Source of the DNA: Gambelia wislizenii
Lineage: Eukaryota > Chordata > Lepidosauria > Squamata > Crotaphytidae
Direction: 5' to 3'
Length of the DNA stretch: 64,000 nucleotides
NCBI GenBank assembly: GCA_030847615.1
Contig: JAUMIR010000003.1
Coordinates: forward strand, 25,797,001 to 25,861,000
Part shown: positions 1 to 11,830 of the stretch, piece by piece
Position numbering within the stretch: position 1 is the stretch's first letter
Layout of the letters: every line of letters begins with the position of its first letter
Notes under the pieces: model-generated
The model's input: only the letters and a program-made list of their open reading frames with translations
The model's database searches: none
Told to the model about the DNA's origin: nothing
Translations under genes and position numbers: made by a program

Positions 1-21
1 TTTTCACTGTTTAGACAGGCC
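1..21. repeat. Terminal inverted repeat of a MITE cut by the window edge
   Basis: The first bases read TTTTCACTGTTTAGACAGGC. This is nearly the reverse complement of the left end of the element at 48291 and matches the right end of the element at 5292-5312. It is therefore probably the right terminus of another copy of the same non-autonomous DNA transposon. The rest lies outside the window. Confidence 0.6.
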
Positions 22-25
22 CCAG

Positions 26-190
26 GATTCAGGTCCCTGTTCAGCAATGGAAACCCACTTGGGCAAGTCACATTCAGCCTCAGGGAAAGGCAATGGCAAA
101 CCCTCTTTACATATGTTGCCAAGAAAACACTATTATGGTGGCCTTGGGAGTACCATAAGTTAGAAATGATTTGAAGGCATTCAATGAAAA
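26..190 (+). mobile_element. MIR-like tRNA-derived SINE, 5'-truncated
   Basis: It contains the core GGGCAAGTCACATTCAGCCT, the 'gccaagaaaacac' segment and the tail 'atgatttgaaggca'. Better copies at 14838, 17961 and 21845 share all of these. The tRNA-like head is missing. It lies in an LRRC34 intron. Confidence 0.75.
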
Positions 191-1226
191 GAAGAGGGGG
201 TTTCAGCAGGTGTTGCTTGTAATGCAAGCAGCACCATCTGAAATTCCCTCTTCTACACAACCATTAAAGGTACAGGAGCCTTGTCCCTTATTTCACTTGG
301 CAGCCCAACTCATTGGCCAAGTAAGCTTGATCCTAGGGATGGACTTGAACTTGAGAAATCATTGCAGGGAAAGAGAAGCAGGGAAGCCTGGAAAAGGAAG
401 GCTTGATGAAAGGATTCCACTGTATAAACTAGGGGAATGGGGTTAAAGGAAAAAACCAACCCCTTATGGTTTTATATGGCCACAGTAGCTACTCTTTTTA
501 GAAAACTCCTGGTAGGACATTATTGGTCTAAAATGAGAGAAAGGGATTGGGCTTATGGATTTAATTAAGGGCCCTCCTATCTACTCCCTCCCACGTAATT
601 CCTGCACTGACTATTATTGAGATGAATCAAGCAAACAGAAGGCAAAGTGGGAAGGACGGGAAAGGGGAGAAGAAGCAAGCAATGAGGAGAAATATACAGA
701 GTCAAAAGCTGAAGAAGAAGAGCTTTTGATTCTTGATTCAAAATAAGAATTTTAGCTACTAACCTCTAGTTTGTCTTAATTAGCTTAAATATAACATGTT
801 CAATGTTTGTGTCCAGTGGGTGCCATCTACAAGAAATAGATACTTGTGGAATAAAGTTACACAGTTAAATGTGAAAAGCTACAATAAAACTGAAATTTCA
901 CTAAAAGCGGCGTCATAGGTAACAGTTCACTGGCATTAGGACAGAGAGGTTGACAGGTGGAGCATGGGCTCCATTTCAAGCTGTGGGGATATTTAATGCT
1001 ATCCACCCCACTCCACATTCAAATAATTGAAAAGAATTGTTAACATAGCCAAGAGGCAGATTATAGGATTTCAGATGTAGCAGCTGTAGCAAATTATTTT
1101 TCATGGCAATCAGTTGAATTCTAGGACAGAGTGAGTCTATTTTTTGCAAGCTTATAAGTCCATAGCAAATTTTGCCATTTCACAGATTAGACTGTTGCAA
1201 GCAAATAATTGACTTTTCATACTTAG

Positions 1227-1355
1227 AGGAACGAAACCCTGCTTCACCTCAGAATGACTGGCAACAAGATCGACAACAAGGGAGGAATGTATTTTGCAGC
1301 AATGATGCAGATTAACAACACAATACAGAAGTTAGATTTTGCAGACTGTGACCTG
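1227..1355 (+). CDS. LRRC34: LRRC34 coding exon a (first in window)
   Basis: The acceptor is TTTTCATACTTAG and the donor is CTG|GTAAGT. The exon is 43 codons, phase 0 on both sides. It encodes a repeat with the strongly conserved string GNKIDNKGGMYFAAMMQIN and ends at DCDL. Confidence 0.92.
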
Positions 1356-4300
1356 GTAAGTGAAGTCAAAGCAAAGTAGAATTAACCCCCCTTATTTTTA
1401 CCAGTGTGCAAACAATGATTCTAAGTTTAAGTCCATTTCAAACATGTTTAACTGCCATGACTCTCAGCTAATAAACCCACAGAACTGTAGTTGTAGATTG
1501 GGAGCAAATTGTATAAGAGCATTAGAAGAGGGTGTGTGTGCTGTGGCGGGTCAGTGGCTGACCCTCTCTGAAATCTGAGAATGCAGGGAGCTATACCTCC
1601 CCCCTCCCCTCCTTCAGGAAGAAAGCAAAGATGCATTCTTTCTAAGGAGAGAAGCTCCTGTCTGAAAGAGGAGGAGGAAGTGAGATCAGCAACCCCAACA
1701 CTTCCAGTCTATGATTAGAAGAAGGGACAGTGAAGGTCAGAATAAATAAAGGACAGTCTAGGAAATCTGAGGAGGTCTCTCTGGTTTACAGGTTGGTAAA
1801 TGGTGGGCCTGAGAGCCAATTTTCTGCCACTGGGACCATTGGGGCGGGGTGGTGGTGGTTGTACAGACAGCCTTTCCCCCAGAAGAACCTCTGACACAGT
1901 CTGAATTTGATTGCTGGTTTCAAAAAGCATGGTTTTAAAAAACAAATTCTATGATTAACAGAGCATGGGGGTTAGGTAACTGCAGCCTATTTTAAAGATG
2001 AACTAGCACTCCTGAAAGGTTCCAGAGATGTAATTTCACTATTTTGGGGAGGGGCAAAAAGGGCAGTCTGGGGAGTCTAGAGAGGCTGGGGGCCCCAGAA
2101 GAGGGATTGGGGGCCACTCTTTGCCCATCCCTGCTCAACTACTCCTCTCCATGCATCATGTGTATCTTCAGTGAAAGCTGAGTTGCACTTTGTCACTGCC
2201 AATAGAGAGGACTTATGACTGTGACTTAAATGATGGTTTCTAGATGGTGCCCTTTGTCTTTATTTTCAGGGCACACAGAGTGTCATAGCTTTAGCAACAG
2301 TTCTGAATCATAACAACTCAGTCAGAGCCATAAATCTAAACCGGCCGATATTGTACAGTGAAGAGGTAAGCATAATGGATACATTTACTTGCAATGGTAG
2401 GTAGAAACAAGAAATGCTGCAAGAGCCATAGGAAAAAGAAAATAAATACCAACAGGAGTAATGGAAGAATATGATTGGGATCATGAATTATGACTATCTC
2501 CACAGCTGTCTTTCTTAGCCCCATTTCTGTTGCTGTTTGTTTTCCATGCAGGCCCTGTAAGGTAAATGGCAGAAGGCAAATCTCTAGAATGTAGAACTCT
2601 TAGTGGCAAACTTTTCTAGCTGTCTAAAACTAACCTGTGCATTTGTTTTTCAACTCATTTATCTGTATCTTGTTCTTACTCATTTCAATAGGAGATATAT
2701 TCTTTGTCCTAGGCTGTGGCCGCACTGCAGAAATAATGCAATTTGACACTGCTTTAAGTGCCATGGCTCAATGCTATGGAATTGGATTTATAGTTTTGTG
2801 AGCTATTTAACCTTCTCTGTCAGAGAGCTCTGGTGCCACAACAAACTATAAATCTCAAGATTCTATAGGATGGTGCCATGATCATTAAAGTGGTGTCAAA
2901 CTGGATTACTTCTGCAATGTGGCAGCAGCGCAAGTGTAGCACAATTAGTACAGGCTCCCCCCCTCCTCTCACACATATGATGTTAATTTTGGGTCAAAGT
3001 AAGACCCCACACTCCAGAGCGAGTCATAATTTCAAACCCGGACAATGCCATCTTCATGTTGTAGATAGTGTTTTAACAGCATATTTTGGTGTATAAAACT
3101 GTATCAGCCTTGTATAACAAACATTTTCCTATCTGTGTCTGTGCAGCAGTGATCATTTTCCTCCTCCTGAGGGCTGAATGTGTCATATGAGGCAGATGGA
3201 TTGTGCCATCTCCATTTTCCCTGCAACATGTGACCTGCAAGTTGTAATTTAATATTATTGCACTTTAGGAAGAGACCACAGTCCACATAGCCCTCATGCT
3301 GAAAGTCAACAGCACCCTTGTTGAACTGCATTTATGTAAGCATGGAATGAAGAATTTTGGTGTTGAACGTCTGTGTGATGCATTATATGCGAATACCACT
3401 CTTCGATATCTTGATCTTAGCTGGTAAGAGAGACTTGAGCTATAGGATGTCAAGAGAGACTTCAGTTATATGGATATAACTTGAGTTATATAGATGTAAC
3501 TCAAGGGAGACTTGAGTTATATGGATACTTCTCTTCATGACTCTAGATATGTCATTCTATTCCCTCATTATCTGTCTTCCCCATCCCAACAGAGAGTCAC
3601 AGTATTCTGGGCTCTCTGAGCATGAAGGATTCTCATTAAGTTGTCATGGGTGGAGGGATCTACCCGATGGTTTTTGTTTTGCTTTTTCTGCACGCTTCAT
3701 TTTGGAGACAGATGTTCTTTATATTGTCTGTTGTAGGCAGGCATACCTAGCTACAGTAGGTTTTGCTACAGTGAAATCCCATTTTGCCCCAGTTCAAGCT
3801 TTATTGGATTGCTTTCTGCAGGCATGCTGCTGCAATCTGACATGCAAAGTCTGTGTTTCTCCAGCCCTCTTTCACCATGCTCCCAGTGCCGATACTGCTA
3901 AAAACCTTCCACCTAGACAGAGGAAAAGGAGGCCTGGGGGGCATAAAAGACTTTGTAGAAAGGAGCTTCTTTGTCAGACTTTGTTAACTGAGGTATGCCT
4001 GTTTAATGGCTGGTGAATTAGTAGACTGAAATCTAGCTGCTCAGTGTGTGTGTGTGTGAAAGAGAGAGAGAGAGACGGGAAGAGAGAAAGGAGTTTCAAA
4101 TTTGTTTTCAGAATCTATCCTCTGGAAGATATTATTAAAAACAAAACATGCATTTGTCTCTTTTCAGTAACAAAATTACTCAAGATGGTGTCAAATTTCT
4201 GGGACAGCTGTTGAAAATGAACAACACCCTGGAAATCCTGGATCTTAATTTTAATAGGATAGAAGATGATGGAGCTTTCTATCTGAGTGAGGCACTGACT

Positions 4301-4909
4301 ACACATAACTGGACCCTTCAAGCGTTAGTTCCTAGATTACTTATTTGTAAGAACAGGCATTTGGATATGGCAACAAGAGTTTGGGGAACAAATGATCCTA
4401 TACTTCACATCAAAATGCCACTGTGGCAGGCAGGACAGAAACATATAGGTCTGGGCTGAGAAATTTGCTGAGTCAGTAGTGACATCACTGGGGTGGCTGT
4501 GTATGATCCAAGAGTTTCAGCTCAGCATCCTTTGTGATGCTGCCAAGAATCCTGGGATGTTCCTTTGGAATCACTTGCTGACTCGATGACTCTACCAAAA
4601 GTTTTGCCACCCCAAGTGAGTACTGGGCCACTTGTGCAATCGGGCCATCCTGACAGGTGCTTGAAATAGGTTGAAGACAATGGTCCCGTCTATATGAGGG
4701 GGGAAAAATACAAACATGTCTGAAAAAGCCATTCACAGTGCTGTGATCTGTCTAAACAGTCAAAAGAGCCCCCCTAAACTTCACGTGGCCCCTAGCCAAG
4801 ATGGTGGTCGCAAGTGATTTACTTGCGCTTTTAAATCTGCTGCTGCCAATTTTTCTTTTTTTAAAAAAAGTTTACCATGATGTGCACATGCAATAGTTCG
4901 TATTTACAA

Positions 4910-4949
<40 letters not shown>

Positions 4950-7900
4950 GAAAAAGAAAAGAGTGTATAAGATCACCACTTTATTGACTTACCAGACTGT
5001 CTCTTAGCCAAAAATCCAACATGGCAGCAGCAGGCACTTTCCCTGTTTGCTAGCCCTGCCCCCCACAGCCAATCAGATTACGCTCCCTGGCTGCACCAAC
5101 GTGAGTGCAGGTGTCCAAGTGGTCACAGATTTGCATGCCATATGGAGCTTTTAAAAAAAATCCAGAAAAAGCCCTGGAGGCTTCCCATACAGAGTTTGGG
5201 GTGGATTTGGCTGCCTCCCTTCCGAAGGACACGTATTTCTGTGAATGTCTGTTTGTACAGATCACTTCCTATTCTTATCCTGCTAGGATTATTTTCACAG
5301 TTTAGACAAGCCCAATATTTGTGAATTAGTCCTTATTCACTAGAGTCAGCATTTGTAGGAGTAGGTCAGAATTCAGATGCATCTGACATTTTCCACTCTT
5401 ACAGAGCCTTACAGTGAGTTTTGGAGGAAATTTTCTGCCTCTCAAACCTATTATGCATCTGGGCCCCATTCAGCTGGCTGGGGATACTTTTAAAGTGGAT
5501 GGAGATATTTATTGATATACAGGGAAATTAATTAAGTATGCACGTGGACCTTGGTCAGGACCATGATCTATGTGGTCTTCTCCAGCCTTAGATTCTGGGG
5601 GTGGGATGGGGGGAGGAGAGGTCCAAAAATTTCAGTGCTTTATACTGAAAGTGAGGGCTGGTGCCAGGACCATCCTGGACACAATCCCTGTATAACATGG
5701 TTGGTTGGAAGAGGAAGACTTGGTTAATATGCTCAACTGAAGTAGGACCACCTCAGGTTGTACTGACATGGGGCATCTAAGATTTGACAGGTTTGGAAGG
5801 TATTCAGAAATATAGCTGTGTTAGTCTGTATCAGCATACAAAGGTTTGGACGGAATTTTCTTGTAATTCCCAACTTGGTGAAAAGACATAGGACTGAGAG
5901 GTCAAGAAGAGGAAAGAATAAGGGAAGGGAACTAATGACCCGAAAAGGCCAATCTATGGATTTCTTTTGTGCACCAACCCAGAATGGACCTTCACAGTAA
6001 GTATCCAACATTCCATTCTCACCCTAGATACGTCCTATCCTGCGGATGGCTCCTTTGTCATCATTGTCCAGATATCTGGCAGTGGCACAGGGCCTGGCCA
6101 TGTGAAGGTTATTGTATACATCATGACGATTACATGCAGTCTATTTCATTTGGTCCCCACATCATGGTTTATAACCCATACTAACAGGTTTCAGTTGAGC
6201 ACACTGAATAGATAACAAGGTTGTACAGAAAAAGTTAAAAATAGCAGGCAGTTTCAAATCTTGGAAACTAGGATGGATTTTGTAATGTAGAGGAACAGAA
6301 CCTTCTCCCTTTCTTTTGGTTTGAGTACTAGGTTTAAAGAAATAGAAGCTATTAAGAGAAGGGGTGGGGTGGGCTTTGTGACTGGAGTTAGCAATCCCAG
6401 GGTATAAACTTCCTTAGGGGAGGTACAGTGTAGGGTTGTGGCTCATGCATGAAAATGTTTACACACAAGTCAAGGAAATTGGATGTCTGCCTTTGCACAA
6501 TGACTCTCTTTTCTGCTTTGTGCCTTTGTGTTTACTAGGTTATCCGTGACAAACAACAATATAACTGGGCAAGGACTGGTTGCCCTTTCAGAATCAATGA
6601 AAATAAATCCTGTCCTTTCCTATATCTATATATGGGGAAACAAATTTGATGAAGCCACCTGTGTGGTATGTCTTCATCTTATGTACTTAAGTAGCTGGTG
6701 CCTAACCAAAATATTTGGGAGCATCCTTCCTCCCTGCTCCCACTTGTTACAGCAATAGGCCAATCTTGCTGCCAGCCTGCTGCTGTTTGGGGCAGGCCAC
6801 TGTTGGCGTCCTCCACTGCCTGTGATGCTGGCAGCTCCATGAGCCTTGCTTTGAAATGGGGTAAAAGACTTCCAATCCTGTGTACTGCTTGCTACCCTCA
6901 AGTTTTGGTAGTTTGGAAATGTACTTTTTAGATGGTAACTTGGGGACTTCCCTCTCCCCTAGGTAGCATGGCCATTGACATGGCTGGGGATTATTTTTTG
7001 GAGCTATAGTCCAAAAATGTAACTTTCCTAAGCTCTAAGAACTTTATCAGATGAGGCTGGTAAAATGCTATTTCCGTGGGATAATGGCATCTTTGGCTGT
7101 TACTTACCACATGACGCTGTGTCTGTCCTGTAGCTGCATTGCATGCCACCTGTTCCTAGAGTGCTCCTTTTCATTGACAGCTATCCGTCAATGCCTCTCA
7201 ATCATGCTGCTTTTCCATGCAATAAGTCCCTCCTGCTGCAGTTCCACTTCTCAGGCAATCATGTGGTATAAGTGGGTTATGATTCTGCTCACCCCCTTTG
7301 CTATTCCCAAACAGGCTGCTTTCCTTTTATTTTCTATTTCTTTTTTTATGTTAGTATTACCATAATTTTGCAATTGTGGTACCCCCCCCCCAAATAAAAT
7401 AAAATAAAAAATGTGAAAGGCAAGCATACGCATACAGGGGTCAGAAGATGGTGTTATGGCAGCAGTGCAGAAAACATATCATGGATTGCAAAGCGCTATT
7501 GCAGAGGAAGTATGATAATGATTCCAAGCTGATATGCTTCCATTCTTAAACTAGCGCAGTTGCGGCAGGATAATGCGCTGGTGTGATAATGTCCTCAGTT
7601 TTGTTGTGATGCTAGAAGGCAGCTACAGGAACATGCTATTTGCTTCCATATTAGAGAACACAGCTAAGGGCATCATTAGGTGCTCGTAGAAAAATCCTCA
7701 TCATAACATTTAGTACAGTGTGAAATGTGTCCCATTTCTCCACTTGTCACAGCCACTGCTGTGAAACCAGAGATGGAACCACATGATATCAGGGCGCATG
7801 TACAAACCACTAGACCAGTGGCTCTTAACCTTTTCTTTAGCAGGGACCCCCTTTAAATATCTTTTGTTGCCATGGACCTCCCAAGACTTAACTCAAGATT

Positions 7901-9431
7901 TAAAACCATAAAATGATAATGCTGATAATAGAGTTACACTATCCATTAAACCTTCCCTCACAGGCACTGGAAAGGGAGGGAACACTTTTAGATTAGTTGT
8001 TTTTAATTTATATTTGTTTAATGTTTTTTTATGGGGGAGGGTGGGAGTGGGGGTGTTTAGGGATTTTATTTGTATTGTATTTTAAATTTTGTAAGCCGCC
8101 CCGATTGTTTTAACAGAGGGGCGGGGTATAAATAAATTTTATTATTATTATTATTATTTTCTCCTGCTCCTTCCTGCAAGTTTGTGCCTGGAGCAGATTG
8201 AACAGCCTTTGCCTGGGCTCCTGTCACTTGGGCTGAGCAGCCCTCAAGCATTCACGGACCCCCTGTGAGGACATCACAGCCCCGTGGGGGTCCACGGACC
8301 ACAGGTTAAGAACCACTGCACTAGACAATAGGGAATAAGGAAGACTAGACCCATGGCTACCTTTCTATAGCAGCTGCATCTGTGTACTGTCTATGTGTGT
8401 TTGTCTCCCCTTTCAAGCTTTGATATGTTGTCTTAATCTTCTTCTCATGTTAAAACTTAGGCCATGTATAAAATGAACTTAAACATACATTTCCTACTAT
8501 ACTTACTGTCATCTTCTCCCCTTCCCCTCTGTTTGTCCTGCATCTTTTTCAGCCTGCCAAGAAGTAAACACCTCAAGGTGGAGCTCTGTTTATATTGTTC
8601 CATGTATGTTGACAATGTGAGAGCCAGCATAGTGTAATGATTTGAGTGTTAGACAAGGATTCTGGGAGACCATGATTTGAATCCCTGCTCAGTTGTGGAA
8701 ACCCAGTGGGTGACCAGAGCAAATCACACTCTCTCTGGCTCAGAGAAGGGCAATGATATACCCTCTCTGATCTGATCTGGCCAAGTAAACCCTATGATAG
8801 GGTAACTATAAATTGGAAATGGCTTGAAGGCACACAAGAATAACATTGACAATATGGTATAGTATAACAGTAGTGCTACTTTAGGCCTGCATGTACAAGC
8901 CAAAGTAAATGAGATGGTTGCAGTTCTATAGTTTTGGCAGCTGGTGCTTGAGTACAGTTGGGGGCGGGTTAACTTCCTCCCACCATTTTCACAATACAGT
9001 TCAAATATCTCCCTCTAGCTGTTTACCCTGTGGAGGAAAAGGATCTAGGATTAGGGAAGGCTTTCAACAACAACAAAAAAATAGCACTGGGATCAACCCC
9101 TTTCTTCCAGTATTGTAGCCATCCACAACTGCAGTAGTCCTTTTTTTTTTTTTTTTTTTTTTAGCAATCTCATTGCCATCTCACACAGTGGTGCCTTTGT
9201 ACATCCTGACATCTTTCTGTGTTTCAGGCATTTGCAGAATTACTTCAAAGTGACCGCCTGAAGCCATCTGGCACAGATGTCCAGCCATATGAAGTGGATG
9301 GGACGACATACCTTGCTGAAGTTTCCCATGGCCTTAAAAGGCATTACTATTGGACTCCAAGTTACGGAGACCCTGAAAGCAAAGATGCCAATGCCTCTCT
9401 GGCAATAGCGCCTGTTACTGCAAACTTGTGA
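1227..9431 (+). CDS. LRRC34: Leucine-rich repeat-containing protein 34, 3' six coding exons (partial gene)
   Basis: Six exons join in frame without a stop: 1227-1355, 2270-2365, 3269-3423, 4168-4323, 6539-6665 and 9228-9431. They total 864 nt, that is 287 residues plus TGA at 9429-9431. Every junction has AG/GT sites and phases agree; the codon split at 3423/4168 gives Cys and that at 4323/6539 gives Ala. The protein is a run of ribonuclease-inhibitor-type leucine-rich repeats (LxxLDLxxNxI, such as LEILDLNFNRI and LRYLDLSC). It then has the LRRC34 C-terminal segment with YIYIWGNKFDEATC and HYYWTPSYGDP. The human protein is about 420-460 aa, so the N-terminal third is left of the window. The family is described in germ-line and pluripotent cells; its molecular role is poorly defined. 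The coding sequence here looks intact. The gene converges with MYNN, as in mammals. Confidence 0.95.
1356..2269. other. LRRC34 intron
   Basis: Unique-looking intronic sequence between LRRC34 exons a and b. Short ORFs here have no protein-like pattern. I see no recognisable element. Confidence 0.6.
2270..2365 (+). CDS. LRRC34: LRRC34 coding exon b
   Basis: The acceptor is TTATTTTCAG and the donor is GAG|GTAAGC. It has 32 codons, phase 0 at both ends. It encodes one repeat containing AINLNRPILYSEE, which is close to the mammalian LRRC34 segment as I remember it. Confidence 0.93.
2708..2932. mobile_element. Palindromic MITE (hAT-like) in an LRRC34 intron
   Basis: The left arm includes 'ctgcagaaataatgca', 'tttgacactgctt' and 'gccatggctcaatgctat'. 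The right arm returns these as their complement, ending 'actggattacttctgcaatg'. The centre holds 'ctgtcagagagctctggtgc'. The copy at 55372-55592 has the same layout. No transposase is present. Confidence 0.7.
3269..3423 (+). CDS. LRRC34: LRRC34 coding exon c
   Basis: The acceptor is GCACTTTAG and the donor is AGCTG|GTAAG. The exon is 155 nt and ends two bases into a Cys codon completed by the next exon. It encodes two repeats, ending LRYLDLSC. Confidence 0.93.
4047..4080. repeat. (GT)n and (GA)n simple repeat
   Basis: A short GT run is followed by a GA run, 90 bp upstream of an LRRC34 exon acceptor. Confidence 0.85.
4168..4323 (+). CDS. LRRC34: LRRC34 coding exon d
   Basis: The acceptor is CTCTTTTCAG. 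The donor GC|GTTAGT is weaker than its neighbours. The 156 nt encode two repeats with NKITQDGVKFLG and LNFNRIEDDGAFYL. It ends two bases into an Ala codon. Confidence 0.93.
4748..5312. mobile_element. Non-autonomous DNA transposon (TIR CTGTCTAAAC) with a GAAA microsatellite
   Basis: The left end CTGTCTAAACAGTCAAAA and the right end TTTTCACAGTTTAGACAAG are imperfect inverted repeats. The inside holds 'aaaatccaacatggcagcag' and 'ccaatcagatt', both shared with elements at 48291 and 56140. A (GAAA)n run lies at about 4912-4950. There is no transposase frame. The element lies in the LRRC34 intron before exon e. Confidence 0.65.
5313..6538. other. LRRC34 intron, remaining sequence
   Basis: Intronic DNA. 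The string TAGCTGTGTTAGTCTGTATC at about 5813-5833 is typical of an old interspersed repeat seen in sauropsid genomes. Nothing else is recognised. Confidence 0.45.
6539..6665 (+). CDS. LRRC34: LRRC34 coding exon e
   Basis: The acceptor is GTGTTTACTAG and the donor is GTG|GTATGT. The exon is 127 nt. It encodes the last repeat with NNNITGQGLVALSESMK and the family-specific IYIWGNKFDEATC. Confidence 0.93.
7816..8318. mobile_element. hAT-family MITE with 8-bp target duplication
   Basis: The ends are CAGTGGCTCTTAACC and its complement TTAAGAACCACTG. The element is flanked on both sides by CACTAGAC (7808-7815 and 8319-8326), an exact 8-bp duplication as expected for hAT. An L2-like tail at about 8085-8155 ('gtaagccgcc' to 'ataaataaa' then ATT repeats) is inserted inside; the related copy at 30797 lacks it. 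Confidence 0.88.
8624..8847 (+). mobile_element. tRNA-derived MIR-like SINE
   Basis: A head with box-A-like 'agtgtaatgatttgagtg' is followed by the box-B-like 'tttgaatccctgc'. Then come the MIR-like core and the tail 'cttgaaggcacacaagaataac'. It lies in the last LRRC34 intron. Confidence 0.8.
9228..9431 (+). CDS. LRRC34: LRRC34 terminal coding exon
   Basis: The acceptor is CTGTGTTTCAG, about 65 bp after a T-rich run at 9139-9162. The exon has 67 codons plus TGA. It encodes the non-repeat C-terminus with VDGTTYLAEVSHGLKRHYYW. The final residues, rich in Ala and Ser, are less conserved. Confidence 0.93.
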   Translation, partial: AFAELLQSDRLKPSGTDVQPYEVDGTTYLAEVSHGLKRHYYWTPSYGDPESKDANASLAIAPVTANL

Positions 9432-9962
9432 ATGACACTCTCTGTATCTTGGGATTTTTGTGTATCACCCTTAAAACAATTGCATACATTTATTTGGAGA
9501 AATGATGTTATAAAATTTTGAGCCATCATCTCCATACCAGATCACAGTAGCAAGCTACATTTAATTTCTAATCCAGTGGAAGTTGATAATAATTTAAGTT
9601 TTATTGAAAGCAGTGGAATTGAAGTTAGTTTTGACTAATTTGTTCCATTTTTTTTATAGGTGTTAACCATCCCAAACATTTAAAATGGTATTAGCACTGC
9701 ATGAATCAAGATTTAAAGTGATGATATAGAGGATCATTTTATAGAATCAGAACTGTATCCTAAAGAATGCTCATTACTTTGAAAGCAAGGTAGCAGTCCT
9801 AGGTTTGTATACTTAAGAGATAAACCACCTTGAACCAATGTGACTGGCCATAAATAGGACTCCAGTATAAGTGCCTTTCAAACTAGGGATTTATTATTTG
9901 AATTAACGTATTTCTAAGTCAAAGAGTTACTTGAAGCATGCTGTTGGGCATGGGGAAGCACG

Positions 9963-9968
9963 AATAAA
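9963..9968 (+). terminator. Candidate LRRC34 polyadenylation signal
   Basis: AATAAA lies about 530 nt after the LRRC34 stop. Later AATAAA hexamers near 10298 and 10620 are alternatives, so the true 3' end is uncertain. Confidence 0.4.
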
Positions 9969-11213
9969 AAGCAAGTTGTATCTGCAGAATTTAAACATGG
10001 ATCATGATTTGTAGATGCTTGTAAAAGATGAAAGTCTCCATATATTCTGAATTACAAATATAAAAATTATCAATTGTTTGATTATCATTTACCCTTAAAA
10101 GAAGTCCTGCTGGTTTGAGAAAAATAGTCTGACTTATAAATCTCAGTTGTGAATTTTATACATTCAGGGACACTGGCTGTACAGCTCCACTGGTGCTAGC
10201 ATGCACCAAGATTCAAAGTGTGCATATTCCTGTTTATCAAACCTGGAAACCCATTCTCTTTTTACTATTCCTGACTTCACGGTTCTAGATAGGATTTAAT
10301 AAAATAGCCCCCTACAAACTGCAAGACCACTAAAAGGGATTCCACTGTAGCTGTCTTTGTTATCCTTAAGCCCCTATGCCTTTGCACAGAACTGTTGCTG
10401 AACTGACTCATGTTTGCACAAATCAGTTAATTGCTCAGTCCTTGATTTACAGTGCTCAAGTAGGTGCATGATTGCCATTGAGAAGCACTGCATTTGGGAC
10501 ATCATGAACATTCCAGCTTTTGGGGTATTTGAGTGTGCAGTACCGCCTTCTCTCCTGTCTGCGAGCGCTTGTTGCATATTCCACTATAGGAAACAGACCA
10601 ACTCTTTAGGACACCTTAAATAAACAGCATTCTTCTCACTTTGAAATTGCAGAGGTTCCCCCACCCCAAGTTTGTAGTATACAGTATCAGCAGTAAGTCA
10701 ATTTCATAACCAGCTTTTCCATGCAGAGTATGTGTTTCATTGATTTACTTTTCAGCGATCTTGGCAACAGTGTTAAAACAGAACTACCTGTTGCAGTCAA
10801 AGCAATGAAAGAATATGGCACTCCACTGGTGAAAGACATTATCCACTCTCCGGTCATATTATACTGCTACTTTTGCTTAGTACTCCAACAAATCATTCTG
10901 GGATAAGGCTTTTCCAACCAGCAAAGCAATTCTATTTAAAACAGCAACATTAGGAGCAAAGAAGTGCTATAAAACAAGTTTTATTCAAGGCTAACACTTA
11001 AGTATTGCAAGTTAAGTATGTACACAAACCCTTATAGGAAAGTATAAAAATGAAGAGCAAGCTCTATACACAGAAAGTGAGGGAGGAAGATATTATATGT
11101 ACAATCTGAAAGACTTCTGACATTAAATCAGAAAGGATGACTTACACTAGCTCCTAAGAAAAATCCCTTTTATAGTGGCAAAAGTAGTAGCATTGTAAGG
11201 GCTTAAAATGAGT

Positions 11214-11338
11214 TGGAATCATGTAGCCCTCCAGATATTGCTAAACTGAAAGTCCCAGCATTCCTCACCACTGGCTATATTGTCTAGGGCATGTGGGGGT
11301 TACAGTTCAACAACATCTGGAGGACTCCATGAATGCCA
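11214..11338. repeat. Short palindromic repeat ('ccctccagat' family)
   Basis: The left arm 'agccctccagatattgctaa' and the right arm 'caacaacatctggaggac' are inverted. Related copies sit at 19272, 27147, 29749, 45775 and 55223. It is probably an old MITE spread through the genome. Confidence 0.6.
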
Positions 11339-11751
11339 TCCCCAGTTTAAAGTATGGATGGAGAGAAAGTTTAATCCCCAGGTGGGACCCTCCCTCTGGT
11401 TGTTCTTGGCAACAGCTTCTATCAAGCCCAACTAATATGCCCAATGGTGAGGAATCATGGGAGTGCAAGTACAACACACCTGGAAGATACCAAAATAAAG
11501 GAAGGTTGGTTTACGTATTCTTTTCCCTCATGAAGACAGGGTCTCAGAATGACAACAAATCCTTAATATTCATAACAGAGCCAGTGAATCTCAACAAATG
11601 AGGAATCATTTAGATGGCCCATTTTGGTCAATTCAGCTGCCTATTCCATCCAGGCAAGATTCAGGAGTAGCGAGCTCTACATAACAGATGCAAGTGACAT
11701 ACCCCTGTTGTTTACCAAGATGCAATCCCTATACAAGGTAGAACCCCATAA

Positions 11752-11830
11752 ATCATAGAATCACAGAGTTGGAAGTGGCCACAAGGGCCATCTAGTCCAA
11801 TCCCCTGCCCTACAGGAATACACAATCAAA
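11752..11830 (-). mobile_element. CR1 LINE 3' end
   Basis: 'atcatagaatcacagagttg' and 'ggccatctagtccaat' are the reverse complement of the CR1 3' terminus seen on the plus strand at 44730-44785. This is the tail only. Confidence 0.85.

Noticed and set aside
3537..4016. 159-codon plus-strand ORF in an LRRC34 intron
   Set aside because: Biased composition, no domain, no splice sites in agreement with LRRC34 phases; probably chance.
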